The translations under genes were made by a program, and so were the position numbers. A stretch of DNA of 64,000 nucleotides from Sorghum bicolor (lineage: Eukaryota > Streptophyta > Magnoliopsida > Poales > Poaceae), in assembly GCF_000003195.3 (NCBI RefSeq), contig NC_012878.2, positions 38,626,751-38,690,750 of the forward strand, written 5' to 3'. Of this stretch, positions 46,334-57,049 are shown in pieces (position 1 is the stretch's first letter; each line of letters begins with the position of its first letter). The notes beneath the pieces were generated by a model. It had not been told where the DNA came from, made no database searches, and saw only the letters and a program-made list of their open reading frames with translations.

Positions 46334-47417
46334 GTGCACCCCTACATCTATATATGACATGCCTCTCCTCCGACAAAGCAAGGTAAAGTTGGTTAACATA
46401 GCATTCATACTTTGCTAAGGACATGATTAGAACATATAGACATATTTGCATGACAATAGGCTCATTCAAGAAAATCAAATGAATTTGATGTATGTATGGT
46501 ACCGCTATTGTTTCTATGATTGATTGATCTAGTGGTAGCATATGACATGTTGGTGAGCTTGCAAGCCTAGTGTTGAATCTAGAATATGAGCTTATGATGT
46601 GTAATTCAACATGGTCAAGATAACCATTATAATTCATGAGGGGTGAAAAAGCTTGTCCTTGGATCAAACCAAATTACATATTCTAGGCAAATAATCTAGA
46701 TTGAACCATAATTTGACCCTCACATTGATTGACTTAATTCTCATAAAAATTTGAACGTTTGTGGTCATTGATGACAAAGGGGGAGAGAAACAAAGATAAA
46801 GTCATAAAGGGGAAACAAAGATAAAGTCATAAAGGGGGAGAGATAACTTTTGGAAATTTAAATTAAAACTTGAGCACACAAATAGGGGAGCAAGCTCATG
46901 AACTATTTGTTGCATTTGAATGTGCACTAACAAAAATGTTGTGTTGCATCGCAAGTTTAAATTAACCACTCTTGTTCGGTTGGTGCTTGCTAGAAATAGA
47001 ACTTGAATAATGCTTTGAATTCTAGCATAGAGTTTTATTTTCTTGTGGTATCTAGACATATAATGTGATCTCATGAGGTATCTTGAGTTTTTGATGTATG
47101 TCTAGCTACATTGGTGCTAAGGATGGCATATTGGCAACTCCGATTGGTATCACGCTTCAAAGGTCCATTCTATATACCTTAGCATCATTTTGGTAGTAAT
47201 AAATCTCCCAAAATTCCAATTCATGCATATGTGCAAACTTGAACCAAACTCATGGAAGCACATGTGTAGGGGGAGCTAGTACTACCAAAACTGAAATTGA
47301 AATGTTTGTCCAACCTTGTCTCATGATTAAAATGCTTTGGACAAGAAATTCAAGTTCATTATGATTTCATTTCATATCTTTGTGATGGTTGTCATCAATT
47401 ACCAAAAAGGGGGAGAT
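46334..47417 (+). other. Element D 3' non-coding region with multiple polypurine tracts
   Basis: No convincing ORF. AAAGGGGGAGAG-type tracts occur at about 46777, 46834 and 47270, and the final tract at 47404-47416 directly precedes the 3' LTR. A direct repeat of about 30 bases (AAACAAAGATAAAGTCATAAAGG) is seen twice at 46790-46835. Multiple polypurine tracts are typical of Sireviruses. Confidence 0.7.
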
Positions 47418-49336
47418 TGAAAGCCCAAGTTTGGTTTTGGTAATTAATGACACCAAGTTGCTAATGCCTTGTGGTTAAGTGATTTGAGTTAGGCATAGCA
47501 ACACATGTGATGAAGACGCATGGTGGCATGGAAAGGTGGCCACATGATCACAAAGGGATGAAGCATGAAGTGCAGATCATGGTGATAGACGAGGAGCAAA
47601 GTTATCAAGGCAAAGGTATAAACATAGGGTTTTACTTTTGCCGGTCTAAGATGAGTAGAGAAGTGATTGACCGGGTTTAGGATAGATAGCCGACTATCAA
47701 GAGGGGAAATCACGGTCATCTCTCGAATCAAGTGCTACTAGGTCCATATCTTGAGCATATGCATTAGGATCTAGTAAAGTGCTAACTTAACTCCTTTGGA
47801 AAAATGTTTGTGAAAAGCTAACACACATGCACTTTGGTGGTGGACACAGGTTGGTGTTAGCACATTTGAAATGGAGGTGGAGTTCTTAGGGTTGAGAGGG
47901 GTTTGGGTTCCTCTCTCCCTCCCGCCGAGCAAGCGGGAGGGAGAGAATTAAGTGCATATTTTCTATTGCGTCGATGGGAAATTTGGAGAAGTCGCGGGAG
48001 TGTTTTCTCTCTGAGAAACACTCACCGGACGCTGAGTGCGGAGGCACCGGACGCTGGCCAAAGAGTCCGATGTGCTTGACCCTGCTAGGGTTGAGCACCG
48101 GATGCACTCTGAGAGCGTCCGGTGGTTAGCGTCTGGTGTGCGGGTGTTTTGCGACCCTCTCTGCGCATGGGTCCGGTGAGCACCGGACGCTACCGGTGCT
48201 TAGCGTCCGGTGACCCACAGGTTTGCGGAACTCTCTGCGCATGAGTCCGGTGTGCACCGGACGCGTCCGATGTGGACCTGCAGAGCGTCCAGTGTGTTGC
48301 AGGCAGCCGTTAGAATCTAACGCAAAATTGAGGGTGGACACGTGGCCAACCCCTGAGCACCAGACGCTAGAGGTCGAGCGTCCGGTGATCACTTAGTAGC
48401 ATCCGGTGCCCCTGTTTTCAGCCCAGTGAAAACAGCCAATGGCTAGTTTCTTTGAGGGGCTTATAAATAGAAGGTGGCCGGCTTTGGGAGGCTATCTCTT
48501 GCACATTTGATTACTTGAGGCATACATTGAGCTATAGAACACTCCCTCCACTCATCTCCTTGCTTGATTGCTCATCCTAGTGAGATTGAGTGAGATTCAA
48601 GTGCATTGCTTTGAGAGTTGCATTTAGTGGCACTTGATTCTTGAGTTTGCTGCGGATTTCTTGTTACTCTTGGGTGTTTCCTGACGCCCTAGACGGCTTG
48701 GAGCAGCGGTGGTGTTGAGCTCGTGATTGGAGATTGTTTCGAGCCTCACCAAGTGATTTGTGAGGGGTTCTTGAGCCTTTCCCGTGGGAGATCGCAATTG
48801 GCTACTCTAGTGGATTGCTCGTGGCTTGGAGGATCCCCATCTTGTGAGTGGATGTGCGGCACCCGCTGAGGGTTTGGCTTTGGATTGCCAATTAGCTCGT
48901 GATCCATCAAGTGGGTGTATCGCCACAACGAGGACTAGCTTGCCGGGAAGCAAGTGAACCTCGGTAAAAAATCTTGTGTCATCTCTTGCCGAGGATTCTC
49001 TTGTGATTGTGAGTGATTGGTTGGATATATCTCTACTCTACAACGTTGGTATAACAATCACTCTTCACTCCTTTACTTACTTGTTTACCTTGCTAGTAGT
49101 TTAGCTTGTTTAGTTTAGTCTTCTTGTTTAGGAGTGTAGCAAGCTTCGAGTTGTGCTTTCTTGTTGTAACTAGTGTTTAGCTTTCTTGCTAGACTTGTGT
49201 AGGTGGCTTGCATAGCTTAGTTGTGCTAGTGCTAGAATAGCTTTGCCTTTTGTTTTACTAATCAACTTGTCTAGTTGAAGTTTGTAGAAATTTTAAATAG
49301 GCTATTCACCCCCTCTCTAGCCATTTGAACCTTTCA
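47418..49336 (+). repeat. Element D 3' LTR
   Basis: Same structure as 27547-29423, with the inverted repeat at 47914-47944, palindrome cluster and TATA box near 48459. It keeps a 42-base segment (about 48257-48298) absent from the 5' LTR. It is followed by GTGCT, the degraded target duplication. Confidence 0.9.
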
Positions 49337-49567
49337 GTGCTGCTATTAATAAAGTACCCACTTCACCTGTTACACTTTTAGTTTCTCATTGGCTTAGTGT
49401 ACCTAGTCTTTAGGGACCAGTAGGATGTACTTCACTTATCACTCGTCTAGCCTCTAACCTTCATTTACTAGAAAAATCGTCATTGGAATTCATAGATGAG
49501 TTAAGAATTTATCATGGCTATGACACATTTAGACAAGCTAGGATGTTAAAGAAAGAGGGGAATATAA
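49337..49567 (+). pseudogene. Element C 3' ORF, continuation after D
   Basis: Coding text resumes in the frame left at 27546 (INKVPTSPVTLLVSHWL; SSLEFIDELRIYHGYDTFR). One TAG near 49411 interrupts it. It ends where the B2 LTR begins at 49568. TATAA (49563-49567) should be the B2 target duplication, its partner lying right of the window. Confidence 0.7.
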
Positions 49568-50285
49568 TGTTGTTGATGCAAAACTGATCTGCAAACATAA
49601 AGGGCTAATACCTTATTTAAACGTTAAGGCGTGCCAGCCGATTTGACCCTACAATCGGCAAAGGTGGTAACTCGACCACTTTGGTCCCGACAACAGCGAT
49701 GCGCCCGGATGTCACGGCCAAGAGGTGATCACACGGAACTTGAGAACGCGCCGAGCTTAAGTTGACGAATTCCTAAGAACTCGTAATAAAAAGGGAAATA
49801 TGACGAAGTCATCGAAAAAGTAGATACTGGAATATGAGTAAAAACTTGTGTTTGATTGATTGATCGATGTATTATTACAAGGCCCCAGGGTCTACATTTA
49901 TACCCTGCTCAAAGAGCTACAATCAGACACGACTAGGACTCAAATTCCAAATTAAACGGAATCCGTATACAAAATGAATTTAAACAACTAAGGAAAACAT
50001 AAAACTATCCCCCTGTAACCGACCGGGACACCACCGCAGACCAACCGACAATCTCCACGCTTCCCTTCAGAGTCATCGGCAGACCCCCTGTTATGGCTAT
50101 CGACAAACACTAATACTGATCATCGGTACGAGCACATCACCACCTCTAGACTTAGTCACATCCAATTGTCTCTTCATCGGCAACCACCTTCATTAGCAAC
50201 TTCCCTGCAGACTAGTTACCGTTGCTCCATCTGCCGATCTATACTTTACCGATCCCCAGGTATGCGTCCAAAAACGGCGTCAACA
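49568..50285 (-). repeat. B2 3' LTR (718 bases)
   Basis: It begins TGTTGTTGATGC and ends GCGTCAACA on the plus strand. A TATA box on the minus strand (GGTATAAAT) lies at 49896-49904. Apart from the terminal 30 bases I see no clear similarity to the B1 LTR. Confidence 0.8.
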
Positions 50286-50303
50286 CATGCCCCCCAATTT
50301 CGG
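50286..50303 (-). other. B2 polypurine tract
   Basis: On the minus strand AAATTGGGGGGCATG directly precedes the TGTTGACGCC start of the LTR. This fixes the orientation of B2 and shows that 50304-54336 is internal element sequence. Confidence 0.8.
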
Positions 50304-50685
50304 AGTATAAAATCATTAATGCTCCAAAATTCTCTGCAGTAATGATGTCTTTCCACATTTAATTCTCTCAATTTGGTAACCGATCGTTAAACCCGAACAA
50401 CCTTGGCCTGATTCTCTTGCATATTCCTTGAATTCCTCAACCTCTCGAACCGAATCTCTCCACTTTATGCACCCATCGGCAACATTACCGTTAGAGAGAA
50501 CTGTCGATGGACCGACCAGGAGATCTTGTACAGTGAAATATCTCCAAAATCTTGACCGCTTGCTGTCAAATCACGTGCGCAATCCCTTGATTACCGTGCG
50601 AACAGTTACCATATCCACCTGAGCACCCTCAGATTTCACGGATGCAGTGAAGAGATAAGTCAGATTTGCCCCTGTCCGTTTTGTC

Positions 50686-50694
50686 CTATAAATA
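50686..50694 (+). promoter_or_regulatory. TATA box of the antisense PMD gene
   Basis: CTATAAATA in GTCCTATAAATACTCCC, 150 bases upstream of the ATG at 50838 and on the strand opposite to B2's own transcript. Confidence 0.6.
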
Positions 50695-50837
50695 CTCCCT
50701 TCTCCGGTACTCCTTCTCCACCTTGTCACTCTATAGCCCCAAAATCCACTTTTACGGCGGCGGCATTACCCGAGGACTCCTAGAACTTCAACAAAGGCCT
50801 TTCTTCACCAACCCCCAAGTCTTCGATCTGTGAGGAG

Positions 50838-53800
50838 ATGGCCATCAACTTCGTCATTCCTGAGGTCAGCTTACCACCCTTTCTCCTGCACTTTTACTGT
50901 ACTCCTGTTCACCCGCAATTTGCCTTACTGAATATTCCTTTTTCTTTTTGTTCTTCTTTTTACCCTCAAAAACTTCTAGGATTTGGCCGATAAGATCGTT
51001 ATTCCTACCGATCAACCTCACCTCCAATGTCTTGGCCCGCTAGGAAACCCAGATCCCACCGATCTGATAAACGCAGAGACAAACAGAGTTCCTTTTAGAG
51101 CTGAAAACTTCTCCCTAGATCTATGGAAAGATACCTTCCGTTCCTAGCCAGGTCCTACCAAGGGATGAAAGGATTGGTTTTTGAGAGTCAGTCACTCAAA
51201 TGAGGTTCAATGTTGCGAGCGAAAATTGGATCAGTGCATTAGGTTGTCCCTTGCCGATATGGAGAGGAATGAGTCACTGCTAATTGCTGCCTCATACTTT
51301 TGGTCAGACACGCTCAACGCTTTTGTGTTTGGCCATGGCCCTGCTTCTCCTACACTTGCCGATGTACTCATGCTTACCGGCTTAGATATATCCACTGCTG
51401 ATAACAGTCATCTATTTGACACCAGACCTAGCGCTAAGGTGGAAACTCGCGCTATCGGCGGTTGGTCTAGGTATATTCAGAAGTACCGTAGAATAGGACA
51501 TGTTAATGCAAAGGAACAGACTACTTTCCTGAATATGTGGCTCGATAAGTTTGTATTCTGTGGCCGATCGGCAGGACCAACCTCTGTATACTTATCGGCA
51601 GCAGAAAGATTAGCCGATGGAGGCTGATTCCCTCTTGGTCGATACCTGCTCGGCTCTGTTGATCACCTCCTCCACCAGGTAGCCAGGAAACTTCTGCTCG
51701 GCCAACCCATCGGCAATTTAGGGGGTCCTTGGTCGTTCATCAACATGTGGCTCAGTCTCCACATGCACAAGCGCCTTGAATTCGATCTCTTTGCACAGCG
51801 CTTCCCCAGGGACATAGCCGAGGATTATGAACTGGATGAAGAAGAATCGGCAACTCGCTCCCCTCTGAACTTTGGCAAAGCTGCCATAGTCTTATCTGGC
51901 ACTGGTGGTAATGAACACCAGGTTAGCCGATTCTTCGAGACTCTCTATGAAGGTCTGACCAGGGAACAGCGAGCATGGATGCCCTATGAAGATCTAGACA
52001 CCAGATTTCCTCTGACCTTCCATCCCTTCAACGATGCTCTCAACAAGGACCGTGATGTGATGATGGCAATCATTACCCCAAGAGCCATACCAGTGAACTT
52101 CTTTGGTAGTGGGAAGGCTTCCAACATGACCTATGAGTTTTATAACCCATCGGCACTAGCTCGCCAACTGGCTTTCAGCCAACTGCTGATTGCACTTTGC
52201 TACGCCGATGTGGTAAAGCCGAGGGAGACCATTACCAGTAATCTTGAATGGATCAGGATAGCTCAACTTCGGCCAAATGCCGATACAGATGTCGATCTAT
52301 CGGCTTGGATTTCTGCTCTCTTCATTACTCAGGCATACAAACAGTGGTGGGAAGAGTGGAAAGAGCATTTGTTCTGCAGATCGGCCCTCACATATCGTGG
52401 CATGATCGATCCCAAATACAAGGTCCCCGATAATACTGTAAGTATTTTAACCGATGTTTCAATCTTTTCACTTTCATTTTCTATCGGCAACTTACTTTCT
52501 TTGTTTTATCCAGGTCGATGATACGCCACCATCAGTTAGCAGGAGTGGTAGGTCGATCGAACTCCTTCCATCGGGCCCGATCTCTTTGATCGACAACAAC
52601 GCTCCAACCTTGGCTGCTTTAATGCACCGGGGTGTGCGTCTCAAGAAGATCACCACCAAGCAAACGAAAACATCCCCATCGGTAGCTGCCACTACTTTGG
52701 CACAAGCCTTCAAGGTAAACTCTCGAATCTTTGACTTATACCGATTCCATTCTTGTACTCACACAATTTTCGGGACACATCGGCTAACATGGGAACTTCA
52801 TCGGTAACTTTTACCGTTTCAATCGGAACCTCATTAATACCTTGTTACACTTGTACTCACAAACTTTTTATTGTTGTATCAGCATACCAGCACATCGGCA
52901 AAGACCAGAAGTACGACTGCCGATGCCCCCCAGTCCAGTCAACCGAAGATAAAAGGTTCCAAGAGTACCAGATCACAAGCGAAGCGCCAGAGAATAGCAA
53001 CGCCTCCTCCTCCTCCAAGGTCTCCGATCCCAGTAGAATCATCCCCTTCTTCTCCAAAAGCCCAGACACAGCAAGGACCATCTCCCCTTCAACCACAAGA
53101 AGAGCCCCAGCTAGAAGAACTTCAGTTAGAAGAACCTCATCTAGAAGAAATATCGACTGATGTACACGAGCAAACCACCGATCCAGCAAGCCTAATCATA
53201 GCATCGGTAGTTTCTTCGATTCAAACAAGTACTGCACCCCCTCAAGGTAAAATACTATCCGTGAAATTATAGCCGATGGACCCATCTTTCCACTTTATCA
53301 TCTCTGTCAATCTTTCAGTTGACATAGTCTCATCGGCAATTCTAGCTGATCAACCTGTGGTTCCATCGGCTTCAGCTAGTCAGAGGCGAGAGATAGCTCT
53401 GAAACAAGTAAGCTACCCGATCTCTATGTTTATCATCACCAGTACTTGATCATAAAATAACTTATTTTATCTTCCTTTTCAGGAACAGGATTCTCCCGAC
53501 AGCTTGTTCTCCTTCGCCATCGAAATCTCTGAGGATGAAGGCGAGGAGGCAAGTTCTTCTCGAGCGGTTGGAATCTCATCGGCAAATATTAGAGCAAAGT
53601 TGGAAGATTTGTCGGCCCTCCTTCATCAAGATACGGCCTAATTGGTTGATGACTCCGATCCAGCCAAGGCCCTGTTCAAGACTCTTAGAGGCCAAATTCC
53701 TGCCGATGCTAAGGAGATCCTCTTCAAGGCTGCTCACTTGGAGAGTCGACAGCTTCAGTATCAAAAGGCTGTTCAACGCCTTGCCGATAGAGCTACTCAC

Positions 53801-54178
53801 GCCCAGCTCTCAGAAGAGATGATGAAAGTAAAGCTCCTTGCCGATGAAAAGCATAAGAGCATCGGCGTTCTGAAATCTGCAGCAGACATGTTGAAGCAAA
53901 AGATCTCTGATCTATCGGCAAAGAGAGAAGCCCTGTTGGCAGAACTCAAACTAGTGGAAGAAGCTCTGTCCCAAGCTAAACAGGAAGAAAGCCAGCTGCC
54001 CGAAGCAATCAAGACCCTTGAACAGGAACGAAACATCCAAGCTCGCAAGGCACTGCAGATGAAGAAGAAACTGCAGCCAGTGGAGGGTTCTGCCGATGAA
54101 GACATGAAGGAGATAGAAGAAGCCGATCAGATTCGTCTGCGCGCCATATCGACGATCCAGGCTCTGCTAAACATGTAA
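50838..54178 (+). pseudogene. Antisense plant-mobile-domain (PMD-like) gene carried by B2, six exons, broken
   Basis: Proposed exons are 50838-50864, 50980-52437, 52514-52714, 52883-53246, 53319-53407 and 53483-54178. All five introns are GT-AG and phases match throughout (2835 coding bases, 944 residues). Exon 2 resembles the plant mobile domain (aminotransferase-like) family: SYFWSDTLNAFVFGHGPASP, TLADVLMLTGLD, GPWSFINMWLSLHMHKRL, SQLLIALCYADVV. Exons 3-4 encode a basic/proline/serine-rich linker. Exon 6 is a long coiled coil. TAG 51145, TGA 51166, TGA 51625 and TAA 53639 break it; the first two fit lost tryptophan codons. PMD proteins related to MAIN/MAIL1 act in nuclear silencing in plants. 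Any such role here is inference. Confidence 0.75.
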
Positions 54179-54336
54179 ACTCTTCATCGGCGGCGTGTCC
54201 TGCCTTTTTCTTTTAAACACTCCAGATTATTTTGGTCTAGCCGATAGGACTGTTATTGGCACCTTCTTAAAACATTAAGTCCGGCCCCAGATACACTTTA
54301 ATCCAGCCGATAGGAATGTTATCGGCACTTAAACTT
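54179..54336. other. Spacer between convergent PMD gene and B2 integrase
   Basis: About 160 bases between two stop codons on opposite strands. CCGATAGGACTGTTAT-like text occurs twice, at about 54241 and 54307. Confidence 0.5.
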
Positions 54337-55659
54337 TCATGCATCAAGCCATATGCTAGGATAATATTTCTTTAAGTATTTGTCATTCCATGCCCTAGGG
54401 AATTCAAATCCTTTGCGAGTTTCTAAAATATAGGCATTGCCAGGAGCAGATCGGTTTATCCGATAAGGACCCTCCCAATTGGGAGACCATTTCCCAAACT
54501 TTGAACTTTTAGTCCCGATCGGCAAGATTAGTTTCCATACTAAGTCTCCATCAGCAAACTCCTTAGCCTTTACTTTCTTATCATACCATCTGGCAACTCT
54601 CTTTTTATTCTCTTCTATCCTTATCAAAGCCCTCAACCGATGCCCTGCTAAATCATCCAATTCGTCTGTCATCAAAGTGGCATAGTCATGGGCAGTCAAT
54701 TGATCGTGAAAAGATAGTCACCTAGATCCAGTCTTGATTTCCCAAGGTAGCACTATGTCGTGTCCATACACCAACTGATAAGGTGAAACTTTGGTCGACC
54801 CATGACAAGCCATCCGATATGACCATAAAGCCTCATTTAACAATGTATGCCACCTCCTAGGATTCTCTTCAATCTTCCGTTTAATAAGTTTGGTAATCCC
54901 TTTGTTAGACGCCTCGGCCTGCCCATTAGCTTGAGCATAATAAGGAGAAGAATTCAACACTTTAATCCCCATACCGATTGCAAATTCGTCAAACTCGGCC
55001 GATGTAAACATAGTACCCTGATCGGTAGTAATCGTTTGAGGGATATCAAATCAGTAAATAATATGCTCTTTTACAAAATCAATCATATCGGCCGATGTTA
55101 CTTTTTTCAAAGGAATAGCTTCAACCCACTTGGTGAAATAATCAGTAGCAACCAAGATGAACATGTGTCCTTTGCTAGAAGGTGGATAAATCTGGCCGAT
55201 CAAATCAATAGCCCATCCCCGGAACGGCCAAGGTTTAATAATGGGATTCATGGCCGATGCAGGTGCCCTTTGAACATTGCCAAATTTCTGACATCCTTGA
55301 CACCCCTTGAAATATTTAAAGCAATCTTTAAGTATGGTTGGCCAATAATACCTATTCCTCCTAATCATCCATCTCATCTTAAAAGCTGACTGATGTGCTC
55401 CACACACTCCTTCATGGATCTCTCCCATCAAACCTTTAGCTTCATCATCGCCTAAGCACCTGAGAAGAACTCCATCAATTGTTTGATAATATAGTTCATC
55501 TTCGAGGAGCACATACTTGGTAGCTTGAAACCGAACACGTCTCTCAACCTTCTTAGATGGATCTCTTAAATAATCAATGATTTCTTTTCTCCAATCATCG
55601 GCACTGATTGCCGATAACGTGTTCAATATGGGTTGATATCCCGAGGCATGCTGAGCCAA
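54337..55659 (-). pseudogene. B2 integrase
   Basis: The zinc region (HQSAFKMRWMIRRNRYYWPT ... CFKYFKGCQGCQKFG) is followed by the catalytic Asp (AIDLIGQI), Asp (TTDQGTMF) and Glu (GQAEASNKG). The C-terminus is KYYPSIWLDA. In-frame TGA codons near 54715 and 55035 break it; both are consistent with CGA arginine codons changed by C to T. B1 has lost this part. Confidence 0.85.
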
Positions 55660-56400
55660 CCGATTAGCCTCCTCATTATGTAACCGAGGAATATGGTCTA
55701 ATCAGAAATCTCTGAATTCCCTTAACAGTTGCATACTCTTTTCGTAATAAGTTACCAGGACTTCGCTTTGACATTCGTAGATTCCAGCCAATTGATTTAT
55801 AACCAGCATAGAATCCCCGAAGATTTCAACAGCATCAGCACAAACTTCCTTTAATAACTCTAAACCCTTGATTAAAGCTTGATACTCAGCTTGATTATTT
55901 GTCGACGTGGCAACAATCGGCAAAGAGAACTCATACTTCTTTCCCTGAGGGGAAATTAACACTACGCCGATTCCTACCCCCCGGTCACACGTAGATCCAT
56001 CGAAGAAGAGCGTCCAAGGCACAATTTCTAAAGTTTTCACTACACCGCAATGTTGAGTCACAAAATCGGCCATAATCTGTCCTTTAACCGCTTTAGCCGA
56101 TTCGTAATGCAAATCGAATTCTGACAGTGCCAAAATCCACTTACCGATCATGCCACTCATAATCGGCATAGATAGCATATACCGGACGACATCATCTTTG
56201 CATATAACAGTGCATCCGGCCGATAGTAAATAGTGCCTCAACTTAATGCAGGAGAAATATAACCATAAACATAATTTTTCAATAGCCGAATACCTGGTCT
56301 CAGCATCAATCAATCTTCTGCTTAAATAGTAAATCACACGCTCCTTCCTTTAAAATTCTTGAATTAAAGCCGAACCGATGACCATCCCATCGGTAGATAA
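55660..56400 (-). pseudogene. B2 RNase H and additional RNase H (left of the hAT insertion)
   Basis: Text matches B1: YYLSRRLIDAETRYSAIEKL and the second RNase H FFDGSTCDRGVGIG, ATSTNNQAEYQAL and IFGDSMLVINQ. The TGA at 55702-55704 corresponds to CGA in B1 at 13502-13504, so ancestral state and mutation are both visible. The hAT element interrupts the frame at 56409; RT resumes at 60078. Confidence 0.85.
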
Positions 56401-56408
56401 ATATAATC

Positions 56409-56580
56409 CACCGAAAAAAATAGCGGGCTATTTTTCCGCTATAGCGCCGCTATAGTGGGATATTTAAAACGCTATGATGATATCAGTCATTTTCCCGCTA
56501 TCAGCGCTATCTCCGCTATTTTCCGCTATAGCGCTGCTAAACCGCTATATCGGCATAGCGCCGCTATTTTTCCGCTAAGC
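56409..56580 (+). repeat. hAT left TIR and subterminal repeats
   Basis: The TIR at 56409-56431 is followed by at least eight CGCTATAGCG / CCGCTAT-type motifs up to 56580. These palindromes should bind transposase. Confidence 0.8.
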
Positions 56581-56585
56581 CTGAA

Positions 56586-57049
56586 GTGGCATTTGGGGCG
56601 AAATTGAGCTCGAACTTTAGCCCAAACTGGAGCCCAAAACGTAACCCTAACCTGATATCAAACACTCAGTCACTCTGCTCCCCCAACTCCTCCCCCGACT
56701 CCACCCCACCGTGGCGGCACCCGCCCCACCGCGTGACCGCCCGCACCCCGCGGCCTCCGCCCGCCCCACCGCGTGACAAAGACTCCGCCCCACCGCGCGA
56801 TCGCCCGCACCACCGCGCGACCGCCTGCACCACCGCGGCGTCCGCGCCACCGCGGACTCTGCCCCACCGCGCGGTCGCCCGCACCACCGCGGCCTCCGCC
56901 CGCCCCACCGCACGACCGCGACTCTGCCTCGGCTCCAGCGCGACCGCCAGCCGGATCGCCCCAGCGCGAGCGCCCTTCGCCACCCAGCCGGATCGAGGAA
57001 GGATCGCCACCCAGCGCGACCAAGGAAGCAGGGCCAGACTGACTCCGCC
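56586..57049 (+). repeat. GC-rich tandem repeat in hAT 5' region
   Basis: A CGCCCCACCGCGCGACCGCC-type unit repeats imperfectly between about 56720 and 56930. Long Pro/Arg-rich frames exist on both strands, as expected from such composition, and have no domain. I treat it as the 5' leader of the transposase gene. Confidence 0.6.

Larger units (their letters stand above)
27547..49336 (+). mobile_element. Element D: Sirevirus-like Ty1/copia, 21.8 kb including nested E
   Basis: LTRs at 27547-29423 and 47418-49336 flank a copia gag-pol in the order gag, protease, integrase, RT, RNase H. Target duplications are ATGCT (27542-27546) and GTGCT (49337-49341), one base different. Without E the element is about 10.2 kb. 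Repeated GGGGGAGA tracts before the 3' LTR and clustered CACCGGAC / GTCCGGTG palindromes in the LTRs are known hallmarks of Sireviruses. LTR divergence is roughly 2.7 % by eye. Confidence 0.9.

Noticed and set aside
50838..54178. PMD-like gene as an ordinary host gene next to a transposon
   Set aside because: It sits between the integrase end and the polypurine tract of B2, inside the element, and shares the GCCGAT-rich composition of the element. A captured gene is more likely, though other copies are needed to prove it.
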